The translations under genes were made by a program, and so were the position numbers. From contig CALSSE010000003.1 in assembly GCA_943788935.1 (NCBI GenBank), forward strand, positions 400,493-464,492: a DNA stretch of 64,000 nucleotides, given 5' to 3'. Below the pieces are notes generated by a model that was given only the letters and a program-made list of their open reading frames with translations, searched no databases and was not told where the DNA came from. The stretch comes from an uncultured bacterium (GTDB lineage: Bacteria > Myxococcota_A > Bradymonadia > UBA7976 > VGTA01). This document shows positions 62,756 to 64,000 of this stretch, piece by piece. Position 1 is the first letter of the stretch. Each line of letters starts with the position of its first letter.

Positions 62756-64000
62756 TCAAAGATAAAGTGAGAGGGTCTCATTGTGTTGTGGACCTAGACT
62801 CTCCCAAGACCATAGCGCTTGGGCGGTCTCTTTCATCCGCTCACGATCTTCAGTTGTGATACTCTCCGCTTGATCAGTCAGCTGTTGATAAATGGCCTCA
62901 CGTAGTGAGTCGATCGTCGGCTCTATCCGACAGACTAACGGGTCGGGGAGTCTACTCAGAATAGCGTTTACACCTCCGGCAGTTGTCGCCACTAGAGTAC
63001 ACCCATTAAGCGCTGCCTCTCGAAGAGCTAAGGGAGCTCCTTCAACCCGTCGCCCGAGCGTTCGACTTGGCGCGACAAAAATTTGAGTAATCGATAACAA
63101 GGCATCTCTTTGGGAAGGTGAAAGCTGACCGAGGTATTGTAGATTTACCTTCAGGGATATTGACCTCTCTCGAAGAGACTGAAGCTCGGGACCCTCCCCA
63201 GCCATCAACCATAGAGCCCGTTGCCGTTGCGCTTGAGGCAAGGTAGCAAAGGCGTCGAGCAGAAGGTCATACCCCTTAATTTTTACAATTCTGCCAACAG
63301 TAGAGAAGATCAACAGGTCATCTCTCGAGATTAAACTTCGTAAATACTCCACATATTGTGGACAAGGATTTGGAAGGGAAACCCCCATAGGCAATGTCTT
63401 CATCGGTGTAAACCTCGTCGATGGATCGATCAACTGCCTCACTCTTCGCTCAAGATCTTCGCTGACGCAGACCACCCCTCGCCCGAGAGCAAATAGCCTC
63501 TTGGCTAAAACCTTACGAAGATACTTTCCTATTGGGAGACTCTCTAGGAGAGCGATGTCACCCCCATGACAATACACAAGTGGCCTTTGTCTGTATGCGA
63601 TCCAGGCACAAGGGATCGCCCAATGAGCGATCACAACAGGAGATTCGTCCGTTAATGAATCGATCTTACTATCTCCTGTGGTCAGAGAGGAGAGCGATCT
63701 CAATAAGTCTCGATAAGCTGCTCGTAATCGAAGGGTATTTATACCGAGCCCCCACAAGCTCCTGATCGGTGAAGCGCTCAATTCATCAGGAGCACCACTG
63801 CGTAAACTCTCTCCATACGGAGTCACTCTGATCACCTCGATCTCTTGGTCGATGCTAAGGTTTCTTTGATCATCGATGATATGGGGGCTTGGAGTAGAAC
63901 TCTTTTGAGAGCGATCAAAACAGACCACGATCACTCGCCATCGCTCCCTAGGATAGAATGAGTTTAAGGTCTGAACAAAGTGACCCGAGAGATCATCTTC
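62756..64000 (-). CDS. Glycosyltransferase family 4-like, cut by window edge
   Basis: At least 414 residues; the reading frame is open to position 64000 with a good family-like start region (GHFVQTLNSFYPRERWRVIV), so the true start lies beyond the window and a GTG at 63934 is probably internal. GT-B fold: N-terminal acceptor half, then FSTVGRIVKIKGYDLLLDA, LMAGEGPEL, and the donor-side LALREAALNGCTLVAT with preceding RVEGAP. It transfers a sugar from a nucleotide sugar, probably to an envelope glycan. Convergent with the methyltransferase 44 bp away. Confidence 0.82.
   Translation of the reverse strand, partial: EDDLSGHFVQTLNSFYPRERWRVIVVCFDRSQKSSTPSPHIIDDQRNLSIDQEIEVIRVTPYGESLRSGAPDELSASPIRSLWGLGINTLRLRAAYRDLLRSLSSLTTGDSKIDSLTDESPVVIAHWAIPCAWIAYRQRPLVYCHGGDIALLESLPIGKYLRKVLAKRLFALGRGVVCVSEDLERRVRQLIDPSTRFTPMKTLPMGVSLPNPCPQYVEYLRSLISRDDLLIFSTVGRIVKIKGYDLLLDAFATLPQAQRQRALWLMAGEGPELQSLRERSISLKVNLQYLGQLSPSQRDALLSITQIFVAPSRTLGRRVEGAPLALREAALNGCTLVATTAGGVNAILSRLPDPLVCRIEPTIDSLREAIYQQLTDQAESITTEDRERMKETAQALWSWESLGPQHNETLSLYL

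Overview
The window reads as ordinary chromosome from a flagellated, double-membraned bacterium. The flagellar set includes P- and L-ring genes (flgA, flgH, flgI), so there is an outer membrane. Lipobox lipoproteins, a von Willebrand/thrombospondin-type-3 lipoprotein, secreted HEAT-repeat proteins and a large membrane CCG/iron-sulfur oxidoreductase of the ETF:menaquinone type suggest the former Deltaproteobacteria (Myxococcota or a Bradymonadia-like group). That placement is inference from gene content; no rRNA is present. GC content looks close to one half. No tRNA, rRNA, CRISPR array, insertion sequence or phage gene was found.

Layout. 1-11.7 kb: housekeeping and envelope genes (gluQ, a TPR protein, an unusually long sppA-like protease, trmL, a collagen-stalk lipoprotein, a CPBP membrane protein, a formyltransferase, a VWA/TSP3 lipoprotein). 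11.9-15.2 kb: a small envelope cluster ending in a soluble lytic transglycosylase gene broken by about six frameshifts. 15.2-18.3 kb: pntAB transhydrogenase. 18.6-20.9 kb: a secreted HEAT protein. 21.2-23.9 kb: a tight operon of truncated hemoglobin, unknown protein and GMC oxidoreductase. 24-44.8 kb: the flagellar late/regulatory region. flgF-G-A-H-I-J-N-K-L, csrA-fliW, a class I adenylate cyclase homologue, a secreted protein, fliS and a FliT-like gene lie on the plus strand; fliD, a flaG-like gene and fliC lie on the minus strand. 45-64 kb: lipoproteins, yheU, fadD, a TSUP permease, aat, truD, the ETF:quinone-type oxidoreductase, tatA, DUF3426-like and outer-membrane proteins, a DksA-family regulator, a methyltransferase, and a glycosyltransferase cut by the right edge.

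How the genes fit together. The flagellar block holds rod (FlgF/G), ring (FlgH/I, with FlgA and FlgJ), junction and cap (FlgK/L/FliD), filament (FliC) and chaperones (FlgN, FliS, FliT-like), plus the CsrA/FliW switch that in other bacteria couples flagellin export to translation. One base pair after fliW sits a 1042-residue homologue of enterobacterial class I adenylate cyclase whose DLD catalytic motif reads HLN. This looks like a pseudo-cyclase built into a flagellar operon and is the most interesting item here. Next are a beta-rich module shared by FlgK, FlgL and FliD, the decaying transglycosylase with an 18-bp minisatellite in its signal peptide, short tandem repeats clustered at gene 3' ends, and strong over-representation of the palindromes AGCGCT and GCGATCGC.
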